From: Lentisalinibacter sediminis
GTDB taxonomy: Bacteria > Pseudomonadota > Gammaproteobacteria > Steroidobacterales > Woeseiaceae
Assembly: GCF_040706615.1 (NCBI RefSeq)
Contig: NZ_JAPDRF010000001.1
Span: 1 to 64,000, forward strand
Direction of reading: 5' to 3'
DNA length: 64,000 nt
Shown: positions 26,293 through 36,236 of the stretch, in pieces
Position numbering within the stretch: position 1 is the stretch's first letter
How the letters are laid out: the number at the start of each line of letters is the position of its first letter
Notes under the pieces: generated by a model
Databases searched by the model: none
Seen by the model: the letters and a program-made list of their open reading frames with translations, nothing else
What the model was told of the DNA's origin: nothing
Program-made: the position numbers and the translations under genes

Positions 26293-27751
26293 TGGCCGCC
26301 ATCCTGTCGGTCAGGCTGATCTGTTCCTGGGGGATGTGCAGGCGGAAGTGCGCGCCGCCCCAGGGCGAATCCACCAGTTCCACGCTGCCGCCGTGGGCCT
26401 GCACGCACTCGAGCACCACGGACAGGCCGATGCCGGTGCCGGCCACCGGGCCGTCGTGCTGCTGGTTGGCCCCCTGGTAGAAGGCCTGGAAGATGCGGCT
26501 GCGTTCCTCGGCCGGGATGCCCGGGCCCGAGTCCGCCACGTCGATGACGAAGCTCGAGTTGGTCTCGATGGCACGCACCTGGATGTGTCCGCCCCGGGGC
26601 GTGTACTTGATGGCGTTGGAGATCAGGTTGTCGAGCGCGGTGCGCAGCTTCTCCTCGTCGGCGTTCACCCGGATGTCCTCGACGTCCAGGGCCAGCTTGA
26701 TGCCCTGGGTCTTGATGGCCAGCCGGTGGTCCTTCAGCACGCCGGCGATCAGCGGTTTCAGCGAGAAGTCCGAGAGCATCAGCATCTCGCTCTTGGTCTG
26801 CCAGGCGCTGAAGGAGAGCAGGTTCTCGATGAGACGCTGCAGCTTCAGGCCGTTGGAGCGGAGGATGTCGGTGACCTCGCGCTGGGGGTCTTCCAGCGGC
26901 CCGACGGCGCCGTCGAGCAGCAGGTCCGTGCCCTCGCGGATGTTGGCGAGCGGGGTCTTCAGCTCGTGGGACATGTGCCGGAGGAAGCGGTTCTTCTCCT
27001 GGGCGAGTTCCAGCAGGCGCACGCGCAGCCACTCGAGCTGGCGGCCGAGCGCCTGCAGGTCGGTGGGGCCGCCCACGCGGATGGGCCGGGAGAAGCCGCC
27101 CTGGCCGAGCTGGTTGATGGCGCTGTCGATCTGGCGGATGGGCCGGGTCACCAGCAGGGCGAAGATCAGCACCAGGATCAGGACGATCGGGATCAGCGCG
27201 GCGGCCTGCCAGGCGAGTGTGGCCTGGAAGTCGCTGGCGTCCTGCTGCAGGGCCGCGAGTTCGCGGCCGATGAAGTCGTTGACGGCCACGCTGAACTCGC
27301 CGGCCTGGCGGGAGAGTTCCTCCAGCTCACGGGTGGCCTGCAGCACGCGTTCCGAATCCGCCGGCTGGGTGCGGATGGTGAACACGGCGGAACTGGTGCG
27401 CCGGCCCAGCACATCCGCCGCCTCGGCCGCGCCCGCCCGCTCGGCCAGCGGCGCCAGCGCGGTCAGGCGCGACTCGAAGCGGGCCGCGTCCTGGGTCATC
27501 AGGTCCAGGTAATCCTCGGTCTGCTGCACCTGATACAGCTTGGCCAGGCGCTCGAGTTCGCGCAGGCGCTCCAGCACCAGGCGGGTGTTCTGGGTGGCGG
27601 TGACGCTCTCCAGCACCAGGCTCTCGCTCTCGTCGGCGTAGCGCTCCAGCTGCACCAGCGCCCACACCACGGCCACCATCAGCGGGATGGTGACCAGACC
27701 GAAACCCATGAAGAGCAGGCCGTTCAGTGATCGGGGGCGCGGGAATCTCAT
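26285..27751 (-). CDS. glrK: sensor histidine kinase GlrK
   Basis: 488 aa inner-membrane kinase (QseE/YfhK). First TM helix about residues 13-33, periplasmic helical sensor, second TM near 185-205 (AALIPIVLILVLIFALLV). Then a HAMP-type segment, a HisKA box FLRHMSHELKTPLANIREG with the phospho-His, N box DNLISNAIKYTP, and G boxes DSGPGIP and GTGIGLSVV. It autophosphorylates and donates phosphate to GlrR. First gene of the three-gene operon, which it likely starts. Confidence 0.92.
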   Translation of the reverse strand: MRFPRPRSLNGLLFMGFGLVTIPLMVAVVWALVQLERYADESESLVLESVTATQNTRLVLERLRELERLAKLYQVQQTEDYLDLMTQDAARFESRLTALAPLAERAGAAEAADVLGRRTSSAVFTIRTQPADSERVLQATRELEELSRQAGEFSVAVNDFIGRELAALQQDASDFQATLAWQAAALIPIVLILVLIFALLVTRPIRQIDSAINQLGQGGFSRPIRVGGPTDLQALGRQLEWLRVRLLELAQEKNRFLRHMSHELKTPLANIREGTDLLLDGAVGPLEDPQREVTDILRSNGLKLQRLIENLLSFSAWQTKSEMLMLSDFSLKPLIAGVLKDHRLAIKTQGIKLALDVEDIRVNADEEKLRTALDNLISNAIKYTPRGGHIQVRAIETNSSFVIDVADSGPGIPAEERSRIFQAFYQGANQQHDGPVAGTGIGLSVVLECVQAHGGSVELVDSPWGGAHFRLHIPQEQISLTDRMAANA

Positions 27752-27797
27752 GGCGGGAGTTTAACGTAATCCCTCTGCCCGGAGTGCTGCGGCCCGG

Positions 27798-28808
27798 TCA
27801 GCCGGTGGCCCGGGACGGGGCGTCGCGCGCCGCGAGCTTGCGCTCCCAGTTCAGGGCATGGGTGACGATGGTGTCGAGATCGTCGTAGCGGGGCTGCCAG
27901 CCGAGCACCTCGCGCACCTGGTCGGCGACGGCCACGAGGCTGGGCGGATCGCCGGCCCGGCGCGGCTCCTCGCGGATCTCGATGGCGTGGCCCGCGGCCC
28001 GCTGCACGGCGTCCAGCACCTCGCGCACGCTGTAGCCGTGGCCGTAGCCGCAGTTCAGCACCCGGGAGTCGCCGCCGGCGCGCAGATAGGTGAGGGCGTC
28101 CACGTGCGCCCGGGCCAGGTCTTCCACGTGGATGTAGTCCCTGACGCCGGTGCCGTCCGGGGTGCCGTAGTCGGTGCCGAAGATGGAGACGTGGGAGCGC
28201 TTGCCCACCACCGCCTCGCAGGCCACCTTCGTGAGCAGGGTGGCCCTGGCGGTCGACTGGCCGATGCGGCCCTCGGGGTCGGAGCCGGCCACGTTGAAAT
28301 AGCGCAGCGCCACGTAGCTCGGCCCGCCGGCGGCGGCGAGATCCCGCAGCATCCACTCGGTCATGAGCTTGGAGGTGCCGTAAGGGTTGATGGGCGCGGT
28401 CGGCGTGGTCTCCGCCGCGCGGCCCTCCGGCGGGATGCCGTAGACCGCCGCCGTGGAGGAGAACACGAAGTGCTTCACGCCATGGCGCTGGCAGGCCTCC
28501 AGCAGGGTGCGGCTGGAGGCGGTGTTGTTGCGGTAGTACTTGAGCGGGTCGGCGACGGACTCCGGCACGATGGTGTGGGCCGCGAAGTGCATCACCGTTT
28601 CGATCTCGTTGTCGGCGAACAGCCGGTCGAGGACGGCCTCGTCGCCCGTGTCGCCCTGCACGAGCTCGCCGGCCAGGACGGCGTCGGCGAAACCGGTGCA
28701 CAGATTGTCCAGCGTGACCGGGCGCTCCCCGGCCTCGCCGAGCTGGCGCACCACGTGGCTGCCGATGTAACCGGCACCGCCGGTGACCAGAATGTTCGCT
28801 TTACTCAT
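27798..28808 (-). CDS. galE: UDP-glucose 4-epimerase
   Basis: 336 aa. The ATG at 28808 is preferred (AGG 8 bases before it); a longer frame to 28889 lacks support. Rossmann motif VTGGAGYIGSH at the N-terminus, SSTAAVYG with the catalytic Ser, and YGTSKLMTE holding the YXXXK pair. It interconverts UDP-glucose and UDP-galactose and so feeds exopolysaccharide and LPS synthesis, which would fit a genome with exosortase-linked surface proteins. It stands alone, 46 bases downstream of glrK, and may be transcribed separately. Confidence 0.92.
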   Translation of the reverse strand: MSKANILVTGGAGYIGSHVVRQLGEAGERPVTLDNLCTGFADAVLAGELVQGDTGDEAVLDRLFADNEIETVMHFAAHTIVPESVADPLKYYRNNTASSRTLLEACQRHGVKHFVFSSTAAVYGIPPEGRAAETTPTAPINPYGTSKLMTEWMLRDLAAAGGPSYVALRYFNVAGSDPEGRIGQSTARATLLTKVACEAVVGKRSHVSIFGTDYGTPDGTGVRDYIHVEDLARAHVDALTYLRAGGDSRVLNCGYGHGYSVREVLDAVQRAAGHAIEIREEPRRAGDPPSLVAVADQVREVLGWQPRYDDLDTIVTHALNWERKLAARDAPSRATG

Positions 28809-29085
28809 ATCGTTACCTGGGCTGCGTGAGTCTGCGGACAGGGCCGGGGCATCCGGGCGCACCCGTCCAGCGAAAAGTCTAGCAGGCAACTTGTTGAAAA
28901 AACGTGAACCCGTCGGCGCGGCACGGGTCCGATGAACGGTAGCGTCGGATACCGGTGACGGGGACCCGGCGCTCGCGGGGCGGCCCGTCGGACGCTATTA
29001 TCTTCGCTCCTCGCCATGCGCCATCGGCCACCAATGCCAGCCGGAAACGCCGCGCGGCCGGCACCTGCAGAACGGATACGGGAAC

Positions 29086-31677
29086 ATGCAGTTATACAGG
29101 AAGTTCACCCTCATCGCCCTCGTCTCGCTGCTGGCCGCCTGTGGCGGCGGAGGAGGCGGTGGCGGGGGCACCATCGCCCCGCCGAACGAGGCGCCCGTGG
29201 CCGATGCCGGCGCGGACCAGCAGGTGCGGGGCGGGGACACGGTCAGCCTTTCGGGGGCGGGTTCCTCCGACAGCGACGGGACCATCAATTCCTATACCTG
29301 GTCCCAGACGGCCGGTACATCCGTGACCCTGCAGGGCGCCTCCACGGCGAGCGCCAGCTTCACCGCGCCGAACGTCGCCGAGACCCTGGAGTTCACGCTG
29401 ACGGTCCGGGACAACGACGGCGCCAGCGCCAGCGATGCCGTGGCCGTCACCATCGAACCGAACGAGGCGCCCACCGCCGATGCGGGCGGCGACCAGACGG
29501 TGAACGAGGGCAGCCTGGTCACGCTGGCCGGCAGCGGCACGGACCCGGACGGCACCATCGCGAGCTACTCCTGGGTGGAGGTCGGCGGCGCGTCCATCGC
29601 GCTGAGCGGTGCGGACACGGCCACGGCCACGTTCGATGCGCCGGACCTGGCGCTGGGCGATACCCTGACCGTGACCTTCGAACTCACGGTGACCGACAAC
29701 AACGGCGCCACCGACACGGCTGCGGCGACCATCACGGTGAATGCCGTGGCCGGCGTCAACGTCCCGCCGGTGGCCGACGCAGGCCCGGACCGCGCGGTCT
29801 TCGAGGCGCAGACGGCGACCCTCGACGGGTCGGGCAGCAGCGATGCGGAGCAGTCTACCTCGAGCCTCGACTTTCTGTGGGAGCAGACCGCCGGTCCCGC
29901 CGTCACGATCACCGGTGCCGGTCAGGCCCAGGCGAGTTTCACCGCCCCGGACGTGACGGCGGATACCCCGCTGACCTTCCGCCTGACGGTGACCGACAGC
30001 GACGGGGCCAGCGACACGGACCTCGTGGTACTCACGGTCCGGGAGGCCCCGGCGACCGTGACCATCAGCGGCAAAGTGCAGTTCGAGTTCGTGCCGCGCG
30101 GACCGATCGGGACAGGGCTTGATTTCTCCGGCACGGAGGTCCGGCCGATCCGCGGTGCCACGGTGCAGGCCATCGCCGCATCGGATGGCGCCGTGCTCGC
30201 CGAGACGGTGGCGAGTGGCAACGGCGACTATGCGCTGACCGTGCCGTCGCTGACGGATGTCTTCATCCGCATCCGCGCGGAACTGAAGCGGACGGGATCG
30301 CCGGCGTGGGATGTGGAGGTCCGCGACAACACCAGCAATATCGGTGTGCCTCTCGCGCAGCGTCCGCTCTACGTGCTGGAGGGCAGTGTCGCCGACAGCG
30401 GCGGTGCGGACTCGGTACGGAATCTTCTGGCAGAGACGGGCTGGACGGGTTCGGGCTACACGCAGCCGCGGGCAGCGGCGCCGTTCTCCGTGCTCGACAT
30501 CATCTATCAGGCGATGCAACTGGTCACCGGCGTCAATCCGGCGGCTCAGTTCGCGCCGCTGGATGCGTTCTGGAGCGTGAACAACACGCCGAACGTGAGT
30601 ACCAGGAACCTGGATACCGGCGAGATCGGCACCTCGTTCTATCGCGGTGACCTCGACTCGCTGTTCCTGCTCGGCGACGCCAGCGCGGACACGGAGGAAT
30701 TCGATACCCACGTGGTGGCACACGAGTGGGGCCATTACTACGAGGACGTACTGGCGCGCGCGGACAGCACGGGTGGCAGGCACGGGCTGGACGACCGGCT
30801 GGATGCCCGGCTTGCCTTCGGCGAGGGCTGGGGCAACGCCGTCGCCGGCATGATCATGAGTGACCCGCAGTACTTCGATACGTTCTTCCGTGTGACGGGT
30901 CAGACGAGTTTCGGCTTCAGTGTGGAGACCGACGGTACCTTCGCCTCCGGCTGGTACAACGAGACCTCGGTGCAGCTCATCCTGTGGGACCTGTTCGACG
31001 ATGCGGCAGACGGCAGTGACGGCCTGTCGCTCGGTTTCGCGCCGCTGCACGAGGTGCTGACCGGACCGCAGCGGGTGACGCCGGCCTTCACGACGCTGTT
31101 CAGCTTCATCCATGAGCTGAAGCAGGCCAATGCGTCGCAATCCGCGGCAATCGACGATATCGTCAGCGCGCAGAATATCGATGTCATCGGCGACATCTGG
31201 GGCGACAGCGAGGCCGGCAACAACCCCGGCGCCACCGACCTGCTGCCGGTCCATGCCGAGCTGCAGCTCGGCAGTCCGGTGACGGACCTGTGCGTCACCC
31301 GCCAGTTCGATCCCAGCGAGGACGGCAACAAGCTCGGCCTGTTCCGCTACCTGCGTTTCACCGTCGGCGTGACCGGCGACTACCGCATCTCGGTGACGAC
31401 GACGAACCCGCCGAGTGCTCCGCAGGGCGAGCCCGCGCAGTTCTCGGATCCGGATTTCTGGGTCTATCGCAGTGGTCTGACGCGTGACGACTTGAGCTGG
31501 TTGGGAGCTACCGGCACCCAGAACGCCGAGTCCCTCGACCTGACCGGTCTGCCGCCGGGTACCTACGTCATCGAACTCTTCGAGGCCGGCTTCCCGAACG
31601 TCTACGGTTTTGTCACCGGCAGCGCCGACTTCACCCAGGACACCATGTGCTTTGACGTCTCTCTGAGCCAGTTCTAG
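29086..31677 (+). CDS. PKD-repeat lipoprotein with HEXXH metalloprotease-like domain
   Basis: 863 aa. Lipobox LLAAC at residues 15-19, followed by a run of nine glycines as flexible linker. Three PKD/Ig-like repeats (about 35-320; each APVADAG...D or similar, ending FTLTVRDNDGA-type strands). A carboxypeptidase-regulatory-like beta segment follows (ISGKVQFEF ... VRPIRGATVQA). Then a zincin-type domain with VVAHEWGHYYEDV at about 545 (HEWGH at 30721-30735) and a downstream FGEGWGNAVAG helix supplying a probable third ligand. Likely an outer-membrane-anchored extracellular peptidase; substrate unknown. The next gene is another lipoprotein 50 bases downstream, perhaps a partner. Confidence 0.8.
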   Translation: MQLYRKFTLIALVSLLAACGGGGGGGGGTIAPPNEAPVADAGADQQVRGGDTVSLSGAGSSDSDGTINSYTWSQTAGTSVTLQGASTASASFTAPNVAETLEFTLTVRDNDGASASDAVAVTIEPNEAPTADAGGDQTVNEGSLVTLAGSGTDPDGTIASYSWVEVGGASIALSGADTATATFDAPDLALGDTLTVTFELTVTDNNGATDTAAATITVNAVAGVNVPPVADAGPDRAVFEAQTATLDGSGSSDAEQSTSSLDFLWEQTAGPAVTITGAGQAQASFTAPDVTADTPLTFRLTVTDSDGASDTDLVVLTVREAPATVTISGKVQFEFVPRGPIGTGLDFSGTEVRPIRGATVQAIAASDGAVLAETVASGNGDYALTVPSLTDVFIRIRAELKRTGSPAWDVEVRDNTSNIGVPLAQRPLYVLEGSVADSGGADSVRNLLAETGWTGSGYTQPRAAAPFSVLDIIYQAMQLVTGVNPAAQFAPLDAFWSVNNTPNVSTRNLDTGEIGTSFYRGDLDSLFLLGDASADTEEFDTHVVAHEWGHYYEDVLARADSTGGRHGLDDRLDARLAFGEGWGNAVAGMIMSDPQYFDTFFRVTGQTSFGFSVETDGTFASGWYNETSVQLILWDLFDDAADGSDGLSLGFAPLHEVLTGPQRVTPAFTTLFSFIHELKQANASQSAAIDDIVSAQNIDVIGDIWGDSEAGNNPGATDLLPVHAELQLGSPVTDLCVTRQFDPSEDGNKLGLFRYLRFTVGVTGDYRISVTTTNPPSAPQGEPAQFSDPDFWVYRSGLTRDDLSWLGATGTQNAESLDLTGLPPGTYVIELFEAGFPNVYGFVTGSADFTQDTMCFDVSLSQF

Positions 31678-31727
31678 GCGCGACCCCCACCACATCGCGC
31701 CCACACTACATCCGCAAGGGAACAGCC

Positions 31728-32366
31728 ATGACCCACAGAACATCGATCAACCCCGCCGGCCTGGCAATGGCGCTGGCCGTGCTCCTGCTGGCAGCCTGCG
31801 GCAGCGAAGAGCCTGCGTCTTCGGATCAGTCTACGGATCAGGTGGTTGCAAAAACTTCCTCGACTGGGGCCGAGGATGTGCCGAAGAAGGCCACCACGGC
31901 GGAGATCGCGGCCCGGCAGGGCGATTCCCCCGGCAAGCCGGTGGCCCCCATCGACATCGACTACGAGGTGCTCGGCGAGCCCCGGCCCGGCGAGCCGGTG
32001 GAGATCGAGCTGAAGCTCCGCTCGAGCCTCGAGGGACCGGTGACCGTCCAGCTCCAGCCCCGCGAGGGCCTGCAGATGGGCGCCAGCCAGCCGGCGGAAG
32101 TCCGGCGCGAGACGCTGCGGCCGCTGGTCGAGGCGTCGTCCGAGCCCGCGACCGAGCGGGTGGTGGTGATCCCGTCGGCCGAGGGCCGCTTCTATCTCTC
32201 CGTGCTGGTCAGCGTGGCCACGGCGGAGGGCGAGCAGATCCGCGCGGTGTCCATCCCCGTGCAGGTGGGCGACCAGCCGCCGACCCTGCAGCAGAACGGT
32301 GAGCTGCGGACCACGGAGGGGGAGACGGTCCGGTCGCTGCCGGCGAAGGAGAGCGGCGGCAACTGA
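31728..32366 (+). CDS. small lipoprotein of unknown function
   Basis: 212 aa. Signal peptide with lipobox LLLAACG (Cys at about 24), then a Ser/Thr/Asp-rich linker. A beta-rich domain follows (about 75-190) that looks like a soluble Ig-like fold: DIDYEVLGEPRPGEPVEIELKLRSSLEGPV. No named family recognised. It follows the metalloprotease-like lipoprotein by 50 bases on the same strand and probably shares its transcript. Possibly an accessory or inhibitor of that enzyme, which is speculation. Confidence 0.7.
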   Translation: MTHRTSINPAGLAMALAVLLLAACGSEEPASSDQSTDQVVAKTSSTGAEDVPKKATTAEIAARQGDSPGKPVAPIDIDYEVLGEPRPGEPVEIELKLRSSLEGPVTVQLQPREGLQMGASQPAEVRRETLRPLVEASSEPATERVVVIPSAEGRFYLSVLVSVATAEGEQIRAVSIPVQVGDQPPTLQQNGELRTTEGETVRSLPAKESGGN

Positions 32367-32617
32367 AGTCGGCAATTGAGAATTGGAAATCGCATGGGAA
32401 TCAGAGCGCTGTCTATAAGCCTTGACGGGCGCTCGAACGTAAGCGGGAAAATTTTCCCACCGCCCTGATCGAAACGAGAGTTGGATCACAGACACCTCTG
32501 GTGACGCCGACTATCGTCCGGTTCATTAGTGCCGGTGTTGCCGGCGCATCAGGTGAAGCTCTGGGAGAAGCTCTGGTCCGACGCTCGCCGCGAGCGCGCC
32601 CAGGGGGTCTCGGAGGA

Positions 32618-35600
32618 ATGGACCGGCCACCCATGCACCCGACCCTCAAAGAACAGATTCGGCAGGCAACCGCCGACGGCGAGCGACTCGACTATCCGAG
32701 CCTGCTGGAGCTGGTGGAGGCGCGCTACGCCGAGCTGGACCGTCTGGTCACGACCCCGCAGGACGAGCCGAGCCGCAACGCCGACCTGCGCGTGGTGCTC
32801 GACAGCGTCGCCGACGCTGTCCTCACCGTCGATCCCGACGGCATGATCCGCTACGCCAACCGGGTCGCCCACCAGCTCTTCGGCTACGAGACCGGCGCCC
32901 TGCCGGGCGTGATGCTGCCGGCATTGCTGCCCCAGGCCGGCAAGATCCCGGTGAAGATGTTCCTGCAGGCCTACATCACCAATCTGGACGATACCTACCT
33001 GGAGCTGGAGACCGGTCAGACCGAGGCGTTGCGCGCCGACGGCAGCGGTTTCACCGCCGAGATCAACACCACCCGGCTGTCGGAGAAGACCAGCGGCGCC
33101 TTCGTGCTGTGCCTGCGGGACATCTCCGGGCGTCTGGAAGCCGAGGGGGCATTGCGGGAGAACGAGGAGCGCTACCGGGCGCTGGTCGACCACGCCGCGG
33201 AGGCCATCGTGGTGCTGGACGTCGACAGCGGCCGGTTCGTGGACGTGAACGAGAACGCGCTCAGCTTCTTCAACCTGTCGAGGAAGCGGCTGCTGGCGAT
33301 GGGCCCGGAGGGCATCTCGCCGGAATACCAGCTGGACGGCTCGCTCTCCTTCGGCAAGGCGCGTGGCTTCGTCGAGCGCGCGCTGAACGGTGAGCAGCCC
33401 TGCTTCGAATGGCTGCATATCGACGCCGACGGCCGGGAGATTCCCTGCGAGGTGCGTCTCGTGCGGCTGCCCTCGGCGAACCGCAAGCTGCTGCGCGGCA
33501 GCATCACCAGCATCGCCGAGCGCAAGCGCAACGAGCTGATCGCCTTCGGCGAGCACAAGGTGCTGGAGATGGTGGCCTCCGGCGCCAGCCTGAAGAGCAC
33601 GCTGAAGGCGCTCTGCCGGACCATGGAACAGGTGACGCCGGGCGCCCGCGTGCTGGTGACGACGCTGGACCGGGACCGCGAGAGCTTCCGGGTGGCCGCT
33701 TCCACCGGCCTGCCCGATGCGGTGCTGGACGTCATCGACGGTTTCCAGGTGGACTCCGCGACCACCTCCTGCGGCCGCGCGGTAGCCGAGAACACCCAGG
33801 TGATCACGCCCGAGATCGCCCGCGACCCGGGCTGGGCGTCGCTGGCGGACTTCGTCGAGGCACACGAGCTGCGTGCCTGCTGGGCCTTCCCGCTGGTGGG
33901 CGGCGCGGACGATGTGCTGGGCACGCTCGCGCTGTATTTCGCCGAGATCCGGGAGCCCTCCACGGCAGAGCTGGACCGTATCACCGGCCTGGCGCGTCTC
34001 GCGGGCATCGCCATCAAGCGCCGCTACGACGAGGAGGCGCTGCGCTCCAGCGAGGCCCGCTTCCGCGGCCTGTTCGAGCACGTGGTGGAGGGCGTCTACA
34101 TCGCCAATACCGAGGGCGAGATCGAGTCGGCCAACCCGGCGCTGATGCAGATCCTCGGCTACGAGGACGAGGAAGACCTGAAGCGCGAGGTGAAGTCGTC
34201 CACCGCTTACGTGAACCCCCACGACAGCGTGCGTTTCCGCGAAAAGCTGGAGCGCGACGGCGTGGTGCGCAACTTCGAGGCGCGCATGAAGCGCCGGGAC
34301 GGTAGCGAGATCGTGGTGCTGGAGAACTCCCGCGCAGTGCTCGACGCCGACGGGCAGATCATCGCCCACGAGGGCACCATCACCGACATCACCGAGCGCA
34401 AGCTCGCCGAGACCCGCATCTTCGAGGAGAAGGAGAAGGCGCAGGTCACGCTGAAGTCGATCGGCGACGCCGTCATCACCACGGATGCGGACGGCAATGT
34501 GGACTACCTGAATCCGGTGGCACAGGATCTCACCGGCTGGGAGCTCCGGGCCGCCCGTGGCAAGCCCATCGGCGAGATCATGTCCATCGTGCATGCCCAC
34601 AGTCGCCAGGCCGTGGACAATCCGGCGGAGCGCTGCCTGCGCGAAGGCCGGGTGATCGCGCTGGCGGAAGACTCGGTGCTGATAAACCGGCTGTCCAACG
34701 AGATCCCCATCCAGGATTCGGCGGCGCCCATCCGCGACCGGGTCGGCAACGTCATCGGCGCGGTGATGGTGTTCCACGACGTGAGCAAGGAGAGCCGGCT
34801 CTCCCGCCAGCTCTCCTACCAGGCCGCCCACGACAGCCTGACCGGTCTGATCAACCGCCGCGAGTTCGAGAACCGGCTGACCGCCGCGCTGGAGGAGGCC
34901 AGCCTGGACACGGGTGTCTCCCATGGCCTGCTGTACCTCGACCTCGACCAGTTCAAGGTGGTCAACGATACCTTCGGCCACACCGCCGGCGACGAGCTGC
35001 TGCGCCAGCTGGCCGAGCGCATCCAGGGCTGCATCCGCTCCAGCGACGTGGTGGCCCGGCTGGGCGGCGACGAGTACGGCATCCTGCTGCAGAACTGCGA
35101 CTGCGAGCGGGCCGTGAGCGTGGCCGAGACCATCCGCGGCGCGGTCGAGAACCACCGCTTCGTCTGGCAGGACAGCGTGCAGAGCGTGCGTGCCTCGATG
35201 GGCGTGGTGATGGTGACCCACGAAACGGTGAGCGTAGGCGCGCTGATGAGCGCCGCCGACGTGGCCTGCTACTCGGCCAAGGATCTCGGCCGCAACAAGG
35301 TGCACCTGTACCAGGACGGCGACGCCTCCATGCGCCACCGCGAGATGCAGTGGGTCTCGCGCATCACCAGCGCGGTGGAGGAAGACCGCCTGGAGCTGTA
35401 CTTCCAGCCCATCGTGGCGATTGGCGAAGAGGGCGGTTACGCAGCCGACTGCAGTCACTACGAGCTGCTCCTGCGGATGCGCGACGAGGACGGCGAACTG
35501 GTGCAGCCGAACGTGTTCATCCCGGCGGCGGAGCGCTTCAACCTGATGCCCATGCTGGACCGCTGGGTGGTGAGCGAGACGCTGGACAACCTGGCCGACC

Positions 35601-36151
35601 GGGTGGGCGTCGACGGACAGGCCGCCTACACGCTGGCGCTGAATCTCTCCGGCACCTCGCTGAGCGACGATCGCTTCCGCGCCTGGGTGATCCACGAGCT
35701 GCGCAGCCGCAAGCTGCCGACCGGCGCCATCTGCTTCGAGATCACGGAGACGGCCGCCATCGCGAATCTCGACCGGGTCATCCACTTCATGAAGGAGCTG
35801 AAGGACGCCGGCTGCCGCTTCTCGCTGGACGACTTCGGCAGCGGCCTGTCCTCGTTCACCTATCTCAAGCACCTGCCCGTGGACTATCTCAAGATCGACG
35901 GCGCCTTCATCCACAACGTGGGCGAGGACGTGAAGGACCAGAGCCTCGTCGATGCCATCAGCCGCATCGGCAAGGCGCTCGGCATCGCCACGATCGCCGA
36001 GCGGGTGGAGACCGAAGCGGTGCTGAATATCCTCGGCAAGATCGGCGTGGAATACGCCCAGGGCTTCCACATCGCCCGGCCGGAATCGGTGCGCCGTTTC
36101 GTGCCCTGGGGCGAGACGGGTCGCGACAGCGAAGACCGCGCGCTGGCCTGA
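32618..36151 (+). CDS. PAS/GAF sensor with GGDEF and EAL domains (c-di-GMP turnover)
   Basis: 1177 aa from the ATG at 32618, which follows an AGGGGG/GGAGG-rich stretch; an upstream GTG at 32501 is possible. No clear membrane segment. Order: PAS (about 35-150), PAS (160-280), GAF (310-465), PAS (475-600), PAS (610-730), GGDEF (about 745-900) with RLGGDEYG preceded at the normal distance by an RSSD inhibitory I-site, EAL (about 920-1165) with YELLLR, ETAAI, LDDFGSG and LKIDG. GGDEY is a mild variant of the cyclase motif; the EAL residues look intact, so phosphodiesterase activity is more certain than cyclase activity. It likely tunes biofilm or surface behaviour to intracellular or redox signals. 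Confidence 0.9.
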   Translation: MDRPPMHPTLKEQIRQATADGERLDYPSLLELVEARYAELDRLVTTPQDEPSRNADLRVVLDSVADAVLTVDPDGMIRYANRVAHQLFGYETGALPGVMLPALLPQAGKIPVKMFLQAYITNLDDTYLELETGQTEALRADGSGFTAEINTTRLSEKTSGAFVLCLRDISGRLEAEGALRENEERYRALVDHAAEAIVVLDVDSGRFVDVNENALSFFNLSRKRLLAMGPEGISPEYQLDGSLSFGKARGFVERALNGEQPCFEWLHIDADGREIPCEVRLVRLPSANRKLLRGSITSIAERKRNELIAFGEHKVLEMVASGASLKSTLKALCRTMEQVTPGARVLVTTLDRDRESFRVAASTGLPDAVLDVIDGFQVDSATTSCGRAVAENTQVITPEIARDPGWASLADFVEAHELRACWAFPLVGGADDVLGTLALYFAEIREPSTAELDRITGLARLAGIAIKRRYDEEALRSSEARFRGLFEHVVEGVYIANTEGEIESANPALMQILGYEDEEDLKREVKSSTAYVNPHDSVRFREKLERDGVVRNFEARMKRRDGSEIVVLENSRAVLDADGQIIAHEGTITDITERKLAETRIFEEKEKAQVTLKSIGDAVITTDADGNVDYLNPVAQDLTGWELRAARGKPIGEIMSIVHAHSRQAVDNPAERCLREGRVIALAEDSVLINRLSNEIPIQDSAAPIRDRVGNVIGAVMVFHDVSKESRLSRQLSYQAAHDSLTGLINRREFENRLTAALEEASLDTGVSHGLLYLDLDQFKVVNDTFGHTAGDELLRQLAERIQGCIRSSDVVARLGGDEYGILLQNCDCERAVSVAETIRGAVENHRFVWQDSVQSVRASMGVVMVTHETVSVGALMSAADVACYSAKDLGRNKVHLYQDGDASMRHREMQWVSRITSAVEEDRLELYFQPIVAIGEEGGYAADCSHYELLLRMRDEDGELVQPNVFIPAAERFNLMPMLDRWVVSETLDNLADRVGVDGQAAYTLALNLSGTSLSDDRFRAWVIHELRSRKLPTGAICFEITETAAIANLDRVIHFMKELKDAGCRFSLDDFGSGLSSFTYLKHLPVDYLKIDGAFIHNVGEDVKDQSLVDAISRIGKALGIATIAERVETEAVLNILGKIGVEYAQGFHIARPESVRRFVPWGETGRDSEDRALA

Positions 36152-36236
36152 GGGCCGGAGCGGTTGTCTTGCCGACCGTCCGACGGACGGGCCGCGCCTG
36201 CCGACCTCTCGGCGAATGGGTTACACTCGGAGGCGT

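Noticed and set aside
32549..36070. Very long open frame on the minus strand opposite the GGDEF-EAL gene
   Set aside because: Antisense shadow of a high-GC coding region: His/Gln/Ala/Val-rich translation with no domains, while the plus strand has clear PAS, GGDEF and EAL motifs.
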